Shown here: positions 54,328 through 64,000 of the stretch, one piece after another
Position numbering within the stretch: the first letter of the stretch is position 1
Layout: every line of letters starts with the position of its first letter
Source: Acanthamoeba castellanii str. Neff
Taxonomy: Eukaryota > Discosea > Longamoebia > Acanthamoebidae
Direction of reading: 5' to 3'
Assembly: GCF_000313135.1 (NCBI RefSeq)
Contig: NW_004457584.1
Coordinates: 1-64,000, forward strand
Length of the DNA stretch: 64,000 nt
Notes under the pieces: model-generated
Seen by the model: the letters and a program-made list of their open reading frames with translations, nothing else
What the model was told of the DNA's origin: nothing
Databases searched by the model: none
Made by a program: the position numbers and the translations under genes

Positions 54328-56485
54328 TCAAGGGCGAATAGACGAATCGGGGGCGTATGTACCCTTGAGGGCCTTGAGCCAGTCGTGAGTCTCCTCCTCG
54401 CCTCTATTCACAGTGACGATCGGGTAGGGAGACGCGCTGATCTCCACCGACCCGCCGCGCGCCAGCCTGTAGTGCCGCTGGCTATCCACCCACACGTTGG
54501 CCTCGTCTCTGCTGTGTTCCGAAAGCTGTCTCGCACGTCGGTGCATGTCGGTAGCGGTCAGGCATCGAACATTTGTCGGTGGCAAGGAGCGAAAGGGGCG
54601 AGTCATCGTGCTACGTACGCGCAACTTGAGTGTTGGGCCCTTGGGTAGGATGATGGGCCGGAACGGGAGGGTCCTCGTCGCTATCGGGGTCAACACAATT
54701 GCCTGCATGCAATGCGGTGTGTGTGCGGTGCGCTCGTTAGCGCTCCACTCCACCTGCGGCGAGAGTGGTGTTATTACCTGTAGTGATGGGTGGATGGCCG
54801 AGCCGCCGCAGGAATAGGAATAAGCAGTCGATCCCGTCGACGTGGCGGCCAGCATGCCGTCACCCTGCGCAGAAATTGAGGAAACGTGGTGAGGCGTCAA
54901 AATACAATAAAAACAAATAAAAATAAACAAATAAATATAAGAAGTGGGGCCGGAGACAGAGAGGCACGCACGGTGGATCGGCCGAGGTGGTGGTTGTCTA
55001 CGAAGCAGTCGATGGTGGTGAGCCGGACGAAGTTGCCCTGCACCGCCACCTCGTTCATCACCTGGAAGACTGGACGCACGAGGAGAAGGTTCATTGATGA
55101 GTCTTTGATTGGTGCAGATGGTGCAGCACCACGACAAAAGCATAGACGAGAGATTGTGGCGAACCTTTGCCGTCGTAGGGTTGATCGCGCGCATTCAGTC
55201 GACAGCTGAGTCGCATGCGCGACGTCACGCTAAACCCTCCCTTCATCACGCGCTCAATCGCACCCTCCATCTCGTCTGGTCCTGTTACATGCACGCATTG
55301 CGGCCCGTCCACGCCGCGGTTCAATCTTTCATTCACGCACAGGCGTTCATGCATTCACTCATTCATTGCTCACGCCCACCACAGGAGCTTCAGAAGACGT
55401 ACGGAATGGAGTGAGAAACCCGAGTGTGCCCTTGCAAAAGGCCAGGATCGGCGGGGCCTCCTGCACATGCGGCACAACAGTCATGACGACAGCGAATGTG
55501 TTGAGCGTCACAAGTTGAAGAAAGGTTGTCGCACAGTTTGGTGAATGGAATGCAATCAACCACGCAGCGGGGTGAAGTGCGTACGCCGTTGAAGAGTGAG
55601 GCCACATGAAGTATGGTGCCGTCTCCGCCGACGGCAATCACCAGGTCCACCACGGTCCCCAGTGCATGGCGATCGTCTGTATTGCAATCGAGTATGGAAT
55701 AGCAGATTTGAGTGCGCTGATGAAGCCTCAAGGAGAAAGTGTGTGTGTGTGTGTGTGCGTGCGTGTGTGTGTGTGTGTGTAATGTGTGTGTAATGTGTGT
55801 GTGGTGTGTGTGTGTAATGTGTGTGTGGTGTGTGTGTGTGGTGTGTGGTGCGTGTGCGGCATGGTACCAGGGTGATACGTGGGTAGGTGCGGCAGTTCAA
55901 CACCCGCTGATGGCTCGATCAACACTCGCGTACCCGGATAGTTGGCCAGCACGTGTCTTTGGTGGCAGCGAATGGTGAGTGGAACGAACGAATGCATGCA
56001 TGACTGGTGCCTGCAGGCAGCAAAGAGGAGAGCGTACGTGGCCATCTTGTCCAGTAGCTCTGTGGTCTCGTCGTTCTTGTGCTTTTTGATCATGAGGATC
56101 GTTTTGGGCCGGTCTTCGCCCCAATCCAGTCGTAGATGCGGCGCACCCGCGCCAACCAACCCACCGGCATCCGCGGTCGTAACGCCTGCATTTCGTATCA
56201 TTTAATAAAATAAATTAATCAATGAGATATGAATGCTGAGATTAAAGCAAGGAGGCACTCACTTTGTACAGAATCGATGCGCTGGCTGGATTTTTGAGGC
56301 AGAGTTGTCAAATCGACCACTTTTGAGCTTGAGTAGAGGCGGCCTGCCGATCTTCCATTCCCGATTTGCCTGGCGGCGCCACGGGCCAGCCGCTCTGCTC
56401 CCCACCGTGCAGCTGTTGCCGGAGCAAGGCCGGCACAACCATATAACGCCCGCGGTGTGAGCGAGGTGCACACCGTCTTCCTCAT
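54328..56485 (-). CDS. NAD kinase, probably mitochondrial
   Basis: Ten exons, about 397 aa: 56485-56263, 56185-56038, 55956-55868, 55676-55585, 55460-55403, 55281-55165, 55069-54972, 54864-54778, 54702-54619, 54525-54328. It phosphorylates NAD to NADP using ATP. Family motifs: VDLVIAVGGDGTILHVASLF (GGDGT), PPILAFCKGTLGFLTPF, FQVMNEVAVQG, the nucleotide loop LAATSTGSTAYSYSCGG, PFRPIILPKGPTLKLR and SEHSRDEANVWVDSQ. The first 60 residues are Arg/Ala/Ser-rich without acids until the motif RLYSSSK, which fits a cleaved mitochondrial presequence. The last intron acceptor was placed at 54526 because only that site keeps the conserved L-S-E-H frame. Confidence 0.93.
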
Positions 56486-56555
56486 GCGATTTGTTACACA
56501 ATCATGGGATCAAAAACCAACGTGCGAATTATAATATTGACGAACCCTCAACATG

Positions 56556-56623
56556 TTGCCTACACGGGACTCGAACCTGCGCTCCACATAAATTGGGGGG
56601 GCAGTTGCGGTGCCACATTGGCA
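56556..56623 (-). tRNA. tRNA-like sequence, probably a relic
   Basis: A perfect B-box/T-loop (GGTTCGAGTCC on the minus strand) lies in a 68-nt stretch that can fold like a tRNA. The ends TGCCAAT and GTAGGCA pair at six of seven positions counting one G-U; a 4-bp D stem GGCA/TGCC has a 7-nt loop without the usual GG; and an anticodon stem of about four pairs has loop ATTTATG. Defects (T37 instead of purine, short D loop, mismatches) suggest a pseudogene or an organelle-derived copy. It sits in the 270-bp spacer between the F-box gene and NAD kinase. Confidence 0.3.
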
Positions 56624-56755
56624 GAGGAACCAACAGAGATAGACAAGTTCACACACAGATGCTCAACTGCAAAGAGAAGACCACACAGATCTCTGAACGT
56701 GATGCATTGATGGGTGCCACGGTGAACATGCCAGTGCCCAGCCTGCTGTGAGTTC

Positions 56756-59700
56756 TTAGCGGGTGCCGGGAGGACAGCCGCCACGGAGGCCTCGGCTGGG
56801 CTGGGCGCGAGCGACCAGCAGTCGCAGGGCGCTGGAGAGCTGGACGGGGTCGAGGTGTCCGTTGAATTCCTCGACCAGGCGCACGATCCTCCGCTGATCC
56901 GGTCCGGGGCTCTGCAGCATAACGAAGAGCCTGCGCGACTCCTCGTAGATGAGGAGTTCTGCAGCGCATACAGCATGATGAGAGTCAGGCACTCACGTCC
57001 GTGTGTGTCGTGAGTGTCGTGTGCGTCGTGTGTGTCGTGTGTGTCGTGTCGGATGTACACACCCATGCTGACGAGACTGTTGATCACCAACCAGATAGTG
57101 GCAACTTCCAGACCTGCACCGGAACGCCTGGCGCGCCGCACATAACAACACGAAGTGGTCACTACACGAGTCACTAGCGCGGCGTGTCTGGCGCGCATAC
57201 CTGGAATTCTCCTCATCGTCATCAGACTCATCAGACTCATCGGACTCGGACGAGCTGTCCGATGAGGTGCTGTACGATCGCTGGATGACCGGGCCAGTAC
57301 CAAAGAGCGGCCCGCCAGGCCCCGCAGTTGGCTGTGGTATCGGTGACGTGCCGCCGCCAAGACCAGCGAAGAACTCGAAACCGCCTTGAGGCGATGAGGC
57401 GGGCGCGGGTGACGCAGACCAAGGCAGGCCCGAAGCCGGTACCCAAGCGACGGGGGTGGTGTAAACCTCGCCCTGACCATCATCGTCATAATCATCACCA
57501 TCACCGTCGACGTCCCCATCGCCCCAGTAGACCTCGTCGTCGGTGTCGCTGTGGTAGTCGTCCTCGAGGCCGGCCACCGCCATGTCGCCCGGGGTCGGAG
57601 TCAAGTGGCCGCCCGCCAGCAGGAGATCGGCGCGCTTCTTGAGCCGCTGGCGGTACGCCTCGAGCTCAGGCTGCGCCGAACCCGCGCCGAACGCATCGAT
57701 TTTGGCTGCATTGCCCACCTGCCCTCACAATTAGCATTTGGCCGTGCGATGGCGACACCCCACAACACCGCACGCACATGGCACACACAGACGAGTACCA
57801 GCTTGGCCAGGAGGTAGGTCACTCGCTTGATTTGCCATTGGCTGAGCTCACTTGCCCACGAGGCATTTTGCCGCGTAATGAACTGCCAAAGGTAGCTGTC
57901 CTCGGGCACACGCATTAACTCTGCGTTCGAGCGATAAACACAAAAATACGATTTGTAAGAACCGCGAGTCAAATGCACTGGCATGTTCTGGCGGGCGACG
58001 CACGATGGTAGTCTTCGTCAGAAGCGGCCTCCATCCACGGATCGTTTGGGTGGAGACTGAACGCGACCGGACTGCAACGAACACGAGGTGCGTGGTGAGT
58101 CTCTGATGATATGGCCTCGGGTCAGCACCGGGTGGGGAGGGGAGCGAACTTACTTCAGTCGCGCAATGGTCATCCAGGTACACTTGGCCAGGGACACCAG
58201 ACTGCCCGTGGCGCGGAGCAGCTCGGCGACGGTCAACGGGTCCAACTGCAAAAAAAAACACCGGGGTTGGTCACAACAGTGGACAGAAAGGACTAATAAT
58301 GAGTTGGGCCAGCGCACCAGCATCGCGAGGCCGGGAGCACTCTGTTGCGCCATTGTGGCGAGATCGTCCTGCAGGATTGTGTCAGGCGGTGAGTTGGGCT
58401 TACAGTACTGATGGGAGGTATTCGGGTGTTGTTACGCACCTGAAGGCCAACGACTTCCTTTTGCGTATCCACGATGCGCTTGGCATGCGCGAGCATGCTC
58501 CTCTCTTCGGCCTGGCTGATGTCGCGCCCTGGAATGAATAATAAATAAAATAAATAAATAAAATAAAATAAACATGAGAGTGCTGGCCTGCTGCTATCAG
58601 AGCTCTGTGGCGTGGTTGGCGTACCGGAGGAGATGACCGAGGTGGCCAAGATGCTTCCCGCCAGCTTCTTGCTCCCCACGATCTCGCTCAACGCCTGGAC
58701 AACGCCACCTCGCCACGCCGTGGTCACTGTCTTTCTCTTCCCTGTTGTTATGGGACGCACATGATTGGGTGAGTCGGCTCGGGCGCATCTAATGTGGTGA
58801 CAGGATGATGGCACGGACCGAGGAGAAGAACAAGGCTCGGCCAACTGGTCGCCTCCGAGCGCCCCAAGTCGGCGGGGAGCAGGTCCTTCAGTTCGGGGAA
58901 GTGTTCGAGGTACCACTCCTGCAGCTGCTGGCCGAGGGCCTCGAGCGCACGCAACTGCTCTCCCAGCATCGCGCCCATGCGGATGATGCCATTCTGCGCA
59001 GCACACGCCCATTCAAGTGTTAATAGCGAAAGCGAAAGCGAAACCTAGAGAAAGAACGAAACCTCGTTGGTCTCCTGGACGAAGCGTAATTTTTCTCTGG
59101 CAGCGGCAAACGCTAGCGCCCTGTCGAAGAAAGCGGTGGTGAGATCGGGTCCGAAGATCACACATCAAGATGTGCGCAGACCTGCGTGCGGCGTCTGGGT
59201 TCCATGCCTGACGGTTTAGTTGCTCGTCCGCCACAACTAACCCACAGCGGCAATCGGTTAGTTACCGCCCCGCACACGAAGACTTTGTGGGCCGTACCAC
59301 GCCGCCACCTCCGGCAAACGAGCTCCGCCTTGGCGAGACTCGCTTCGCTGGACAGGAAAGAGAACAGATGGAGCAGCACCTCGTCGGGCAGCCGCTCGAA
59401 CTGGTCATCCTCCGCAGGCTTCGATGCCTGCGTTTGTTTGGTTGTGGCCACACACACACACACACACACCACACACACGCACACAACACACACACGCACA
59501 CACACGCACACACACACACACACACACATACGGTCATCGCGTAAGGGACAAGCAAGAGCAGGCGCGCCGAGACAGAGATGGCATGCCGTACCAAGTGCGG
59601 AATGGGATAATTGTCGCCGATGGCGAGCTGGGATTCGAATCTCTGCAGCTCGATGAAGGCATCCAAGTGCTGGTAGATGCCACGCAGCACTTCCCGAGGC

Positions 59701-60510
59701 TCTTCATCAGACGCCAACACGAACCTAACATCACATACATAACCATGCACACGCACACGCAGCACCGCACACGCACACGCACACGCACACGCACACGCAC
59801 ACGCACACGCACACGCACACACAAAGCCACACGGCGCACACGCACAGGGCAGCCAGGGTCAGGCTTCTCTCCCTAGAGAGGACTGGCAAGGACGAGGGCA
59901 GTACGTTTGCGGGTCCTTGCGCTGAATGATCACGTTGGACGTTGTCACATAGGGTCGCGATCTGCGCTTGGTCTCTGTCGAAAGAAAAAACAGGAGTGGA
60001 TGAGATGATATTTATAATAACAGCAGCGTAGAAATATATGAGCACATGTGCTACCTCGCTGCACGAACGCCACCAGTGCCAGGAATGCGTCCTCCTCATT
60101 TCCACCACCTAGAGCCATGGCGTTGTTAGCTTATGAAAAGGTTATGCCAATGGCAGACACCTGTCGGGTGACAAACGCACCGGACAGAAGGCGCTGATAG
60201 GCCAACGCCTGGTGCATGCTGCGAAATGGCTGGAACGCCACCAGACGCACCCTGCGCCGGAACTCCTGTGTGGGGAGTGTAAACAAAAAAAATGCCCAAA
60301 AATGCAGAGTGAATTACTTAGAGGAAAAATAAACGCGGGGGGGGAGCGTGCGTCGAAGGAGTGCGCAGCGCTGAGCCAGGTGAGCTGTGTCTGCCACACG
60401 ACGGTGCTTACGCGGTGCAGGGCCTCTGGCTCGGCCTGACTGCCCCGGTCCTCAAACAGACACAAGCCATTTGCGGCCTCGGCCAGGAACAGTGTCGTCG
60501 TGTTGTCCAT
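56756..60510 (-). CDS. F-box protein with unrecognised flanking regions
   Basis: Eighteen exons, about 727 aa, phases consistent: 60510-60412, 60265-60181, 60108-60055, 59974-59905, 59724-59592, 59427-59298, 59236-59182, 59120-59063, 58993-58819, 58741-58625, 58528-58440, 58368-58318, 58245-58154, 58071-58004, 57920-57799, 57718-57201, 57127-57063, 56958-56756. The F-box is at about residues 155-215: FERLPDEVLLHLFSFLSSEA, KAELVCRRWRRG, then VADEQLNRQAW, split by two introns. Before it is an ordered region (LVAFQPFRSMHQALAYQRLL, LRGIYQHLDAFIELQRF); after it a helical region (LGEQLRALEALGQQLQEWYL), a second F-box-like piece (LTVAELLRATGSLVSLAK), an acidic Gly/Ser segment and a helical end. It is likely an SCF adaptor; the substrate domain is unknown. 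Confidence 0.8.
59452..59530. repeat. CA/CACG microsatellite in an F-box-gene intron
   Basis: CA runs with CG interruptions between exons 5 and 6. A second block, GCACAC units at about 59752-59822, fills the upstream intron between exons 4 and 5. Confidence 0.85.
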
Positions 60511-60742
60511 TGTGGAAGATAGTTCTGTTTGTTCTTCTTGTTGGCCGATACGAAATTATAATAATTTTCGATAATAAATTTGGTTTCTTCACTTCAGCCC
60601 CAAAACGAGTTTTTCTCAACTTTTTTAAATTCTCAGGATAATTTGGATTGGTCTGTTCGAGCTATTTTAAATGAATTAAACTGGTATTTGAGGCCTCACG
60701 CGAGGCGGGCACGCAACAATCAAATCAAATCGAGGCCAAATA

Positions 60743-63700
60743 ATGACGAGCGTCCCCGACCTCACCCTGTTGGTATGTCTGACGATCTTTCTTCATCACT
60801 TTTCTAGTTTTTCTGATTTTAAACACAAACAATTGAAAATCAACTCAGGTGTACTATGGCGAAGGAAAGGAGGTTGAGGTCAAGGTACCGGCGGAGTTCA
60901 CCGTCGACCGAGCCAAGGTACAGCTGCTTGTCGCTTTCGTTCTTTCTTTCGTTCTTTGCCCCCCCTTCTCTTTCTCTCCCTGACAACACGGAAGGTGGGC
61001 CGTGTGGCTTGGCTACGGCACCAGTTTTTCTCACTTCTTTTTGTTGTCGTGGTCATCACAACACGCAGAAAGCCATTTTGGCCAAGGTGCCCGAGTTTGC
61101 CGGAGCACAGACCAGCGAGTACCTGCTGTCAATCGCGGTACATACGCACTTTCCCGCCTTGACATGTATCTTTGGCATTTGTGTGCGTGTGTGTTGTGTG
61201 TGTCGTGTCGTGTACATGTCTCGTTTATTAGCGACACGAGTGTGATCGTCGAATGTGAACGGCAAAACAGTAACAACGGTTTGTTGGGGCAGGGTGCATT
61301 CCTGACGACAGAGTTCTCGAAGCTGGGCACGCTCGAGGTGGTGCGCGAGAGCGACCTCAGCCAGCCGATCAAGGTCAAGTTGCTCCGCCGAGTCAAAATC
61401 AGAGGCGGCATCGTCTCACCCCGGCCCGGCCACATCGCCACCACTTGGTAATTAATTACTTGCCCACCTTCTTCCCTCGGTGTGTGCGTGTGTGCGGTGG
61501 TGCGTGTGCATGTGCGTGTCGTTTGCTTACAGACTTTTGACTGGCTGCAGGGAGCCGGCCACCCAACCGAAAGCCTTTGCCGGGACTCCACGCAGACACA
61601 GCCACTCCACAGGTTCCCCCATCCACTCTATGCTATCGCGCACGGACACACTTACCTGAATGCGCGTGTCGTGTCGTGTCTTGTCGTGTGCGCCGTGTGC
61701 GTCGTTATGCGTCGTTGTGTCGTGTTTCTCACAGAACTGTCTCCGGTGACCGAGGAGTCGTTCGAGCACGAGGAGGCGCAGGAGCTCCGAATAGAGCTGG
61801 CGCACAGGGACAAGCTGATCGCGCAGCAGAAGCGGGAGCTGGACAACCTCGCGAGCTACAACGCCGAGCTCGTCCGCCTGCTCGAGGCCCACAGCATCCC
61901 CGTGCCCCCCGCCCCGCACACCACCGCGCCCGCCGCCGCCGCCCGTCCGCCAGATCAGGCCAGCGTCGACAAGAAGCACACCACAGTGCCAACGCTCACC
62001 ACCACTGCCGCCGACCCACCCAAGCCAACACCTGTCGACAAGAAGAAGAGCGACGAGAAGCAGAAGAAGGAGAAGAATGCGGAGGAGAGCAACAGAGAAG
62101 AGAAGGAGGCCTCGAGCGAGGCGGGCGGCAAGCAGCGCAAGAGCGGTGGTGGAGGCGGTGGCTCGTCCAGGGCGCCCGAAGAGGCGGTGAGCGGCGGTCC
62201 GACCAGTCCCAAGACCAAGGAGGCCAAGGAGGCCGCCGCCGCCGGCGCGCCCACCAAGAAGAAGCAGAAGAGCAAGGAGAAGGACGAGAAGGAGAAGGAA
62301 AAGAAAGAGAAAGACAAAGAAAAGGAAACGAAGCGGAAGAAGAAGTTTACGTGGAAGTCGGCCGGGAAGAAGCAAGGCGCGGCGATGAAGGACGCTCTGG
62401 CGCGGGGCGACGTCGACGCCGAGGAGGTGACCGAGGAGCAGGCGCGCACGCCGCAGGCCGAGGCCGAGGCCCAGAAGCCAGAGCCCACTGTCGACAGCAG
62501 CAATGATGACGCCAGCGAAGTCCGCAAGCGCGACAGCGGAACGCTTCAGGATCCGGGTTCGACTCCGACCAAGGCCAAGGCCTCGGCGGTCGCGTCTCAA
62601 GTTGCGGCGCCGTCGCCGCCCCAGTCGCCGGCCGCCACAGCCAAGAGCCCGCATTCGCCGTTGATCGCTTCGCTCGCTTCGGAAGACTCCCGCGGAAACA
62701 AGCGCAACTCGCTGTCCAATATCTGGCGCAAGGGAAAGAAGGACCGGAGCGACAGCATCGGCAGCAGCCCGAGCCGGGAGCGGCGCGCCGAGTCGGTGCC
62801 GTCGGGCGCCACCAGCGAGGCCATGCCCTTCCCGGGCATCCGGTTCCACCAGACCACGTCGTCGCTGGAGGACCTCGTGGCCGCCGCGGGCGCCGATGAC
62901 GACCAGCAGCCGCAGCCGGTCGCCGGCGTGAGCGCCGACCCGAGCGACCTGGTCGCCGCGACCGTGGGCGGCAGCGCGGCCAGCGCGATCGAAGAGAGCA
63001 GCACCAGGGAGGGACGAAGCGGCAGCGGCGGCGGGAGCGGCGTGTTCGGCAAGCGGAACAGCCGAGGGAAGAAGGCCGGCAAGGACAGCCGCGGCAGTGG
63101 CAGCGGCATTCGGTCGCCGAAGACCACTGAGAGTGTCGACAATAACAAGATCGAAGCGCCGGCGAAAGAGGAGACGGCCGTGGTCAGCGACGGCGAGAAG
63201 GCCTCTGAAGGAGCGGAGTCGGCGCCGCCGGCCAAGAGGGAGCGCAGCGAGTCGGCCAATGCGCGCCGGGGGACGATGGCCTTCTACGATGTGATGCGAG
63301 CGGGCGCCGAGAAGATGGTCGTGGCGGGCGATCTCGAGGCCACCTCGCCAAAGAACGAAAGCGAAGACGAAAAAAAGAATGAAAACGGTGACGCGAACGA
63401 GAACGGAGGAGTGGAAGCAGAACAAGAAAAGAAGGAAAACGCGGCCGTGCCGCCCACGGAAAACGGTGAAAACACAGGTGGCGCGGAGGAGGTCAAGAAG
63501 GTCGAGCGGAAACTCACGCCCGAGGAGCACGCGCAGAAGATCCGCGAGGAGTTCATCAAAACGGAGGAAAAGTACACGCAGAACCTCGACATTCTGCTCA
63601 CGGTACCTTTGCCCGCTAATGAGTTAAATTCATGTTTAAGAATGCGCTGACGTCGTCACACGCGACGCACGCACGCACGCAACACAGCAATACATGACTC

Positions 63701-64000
63701 CGCTGAGACAAGCGGCGGCGGCTACGAACGAGGAGGAGCGGATCATCGCCACGAAGGAGGTGGAGAAGATCTTCTCGCGTGAGCTGAGCCTGCTGCAGAC
63801 CATGCACTCGCACCTCCTCAAGGAGCTCAAGGTCTCCACCACCTCGAGCGAGTTCATCGACGCCTTCTTCTCCTTCGTCCCCTATCTCAAGGTGACGTCC
63901 TATCATCCGCGCTCGTGTGCGTGTTATGTGCGTGTGTGTGTGCGTGTGCGTGTGCGTGTGCGTGCGGTCGTGACGTGCGGTAGTTGCTGACGTGGGGTTG
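60743..64000 (+). CDS. Rho guanine-nucleotide exchange factor (DH domain), 3' end outside the window
   Basis: Seven exons seen: 60743-60772, 60849-60917, 61069-61137, 61293-61447, 61551-61612, 61735-63602, 63688-63891; the gene continues past 64000. The first 80 residues have a ubiquitin/RA-like pattern (VYYGEGKEVEVKVPAEFTVD, IKVKLLRRVK), which is an inference. A short coiled coil (LRIELAHRDKLIAQQKREL) leads into about 550 residues of Lys/Glu/Ser/Pro low complexity. Near its end is RRGTMAFYDVMRAGAEKM, which resembles a motif in the RasGEF. The DH domain then begins: KIREEFIKTEEKYTQNLDIL, QYMTPLRQ, VEKIFSRELSLLQTMHSHLL, EFIDAFFSFVPYLK. A PH domain would be expected next. The short exon 5 is placed by phase: it gives an uninterrupted frame into the coiled coil. 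Confidence 0.85.

Noticed and set aside
61527..63530. Minus-strand open frame of 667 codons antisense to the Rho GEF
   Set aside because: Shadow of the low-complexity sense exon: no domain, and the sense frame leads into a real DH domain.

Overview
The window looks like nuclear DNA of a GC-rich, intron-dense protist, most probably an Acanthamoeba-like amoebozoan. The support is: short GT-AG introns (about 60-270 bp) in nearly every gene; G/C-rich third codon positions against AT-rich spacers and some AT-rich introns; CA/CG/GT microsatellites inside introns; tightly packed genes (spacers mostly 80-550 bp); mitochondrial presequences; and amoeba-type families (LRR receptors with a multi-pass tail, Ras/Rho GEFs, F-box/ankyrin proteins). 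The organism call is an inference. No bacterial operon, CRISPR array or intact transposon was seen. Gene models were built by hand from reading frames, splice signals and phase, so single junctions can be off by a base or a few.

Layout. 0-0.5 kb: 3' end of a Zn2Cys6-PAS regulator (+). 0.6-15.3 kb: a run of minus-strand genes: a PPPDE peptidase-UBX fusion, an APP1-type phosphatase with a G-patch tail, an Era-type mitochondrial GTPase, a long RasGEF, and an intronless F-box/ankyrin protein. 15.4-19.7 kb (-): LRR receptor copy 1. 20.0-23.9 kb (+): biotin-containing alpha subunit of methylcrotonyl-CoA carboxylase. 24.0-28.1 kb (-): a ZYG11/ZER1-like LRR-armadillo protein, divergent from an ankyrin protein (28.4-29.7 kb, +). 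30.3-40.4 kb: four more Zn2Cys6-PAS genes arranged ++ --. 41-43.7 kb: a small unknown protein (+) and an LCAT-family acyltransferase/phospholipase (-). 43.9-48.6 kb (-): LRR receptor copy 2. 49.2-51.1 kb (+): a WH1/FKBP15-like protein ending in a RING finger. 51.3-53.1 kb: a SKA2-like kinetochore protein (-) divergent from SBDS (+). 53.4-54.0 kb (+): a MORN-repeat protein. 54.3-56.5 kb (-): NAD kinase. 56.6 kb: a tRNA-like relic. 56.8-60.5 kb (-): an F-box protein. 60.7 kb to the end (+): a Rho GEF cut by the window edge.

How the genes relate. This is mostly a housekeeping and signalling neighbourhood without a single pathway. Two themes stand out. The first is local duplication: five Zn2Cys6-PAS genes with the same core splice sites, and two 13-exon LRR receptors whose introns all share the same phases. 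The second is domain shuffling: PPPDE-UBX, APP1-G-patch and WH1/FKBP-RING. The Ras GEF at 8.6-14.1 kb and the Rho GEF at the right edge share a short motif in their otherwise low-complexity N-terminal regions, and the Ras GEF also carries four copies of a second peptide motif.
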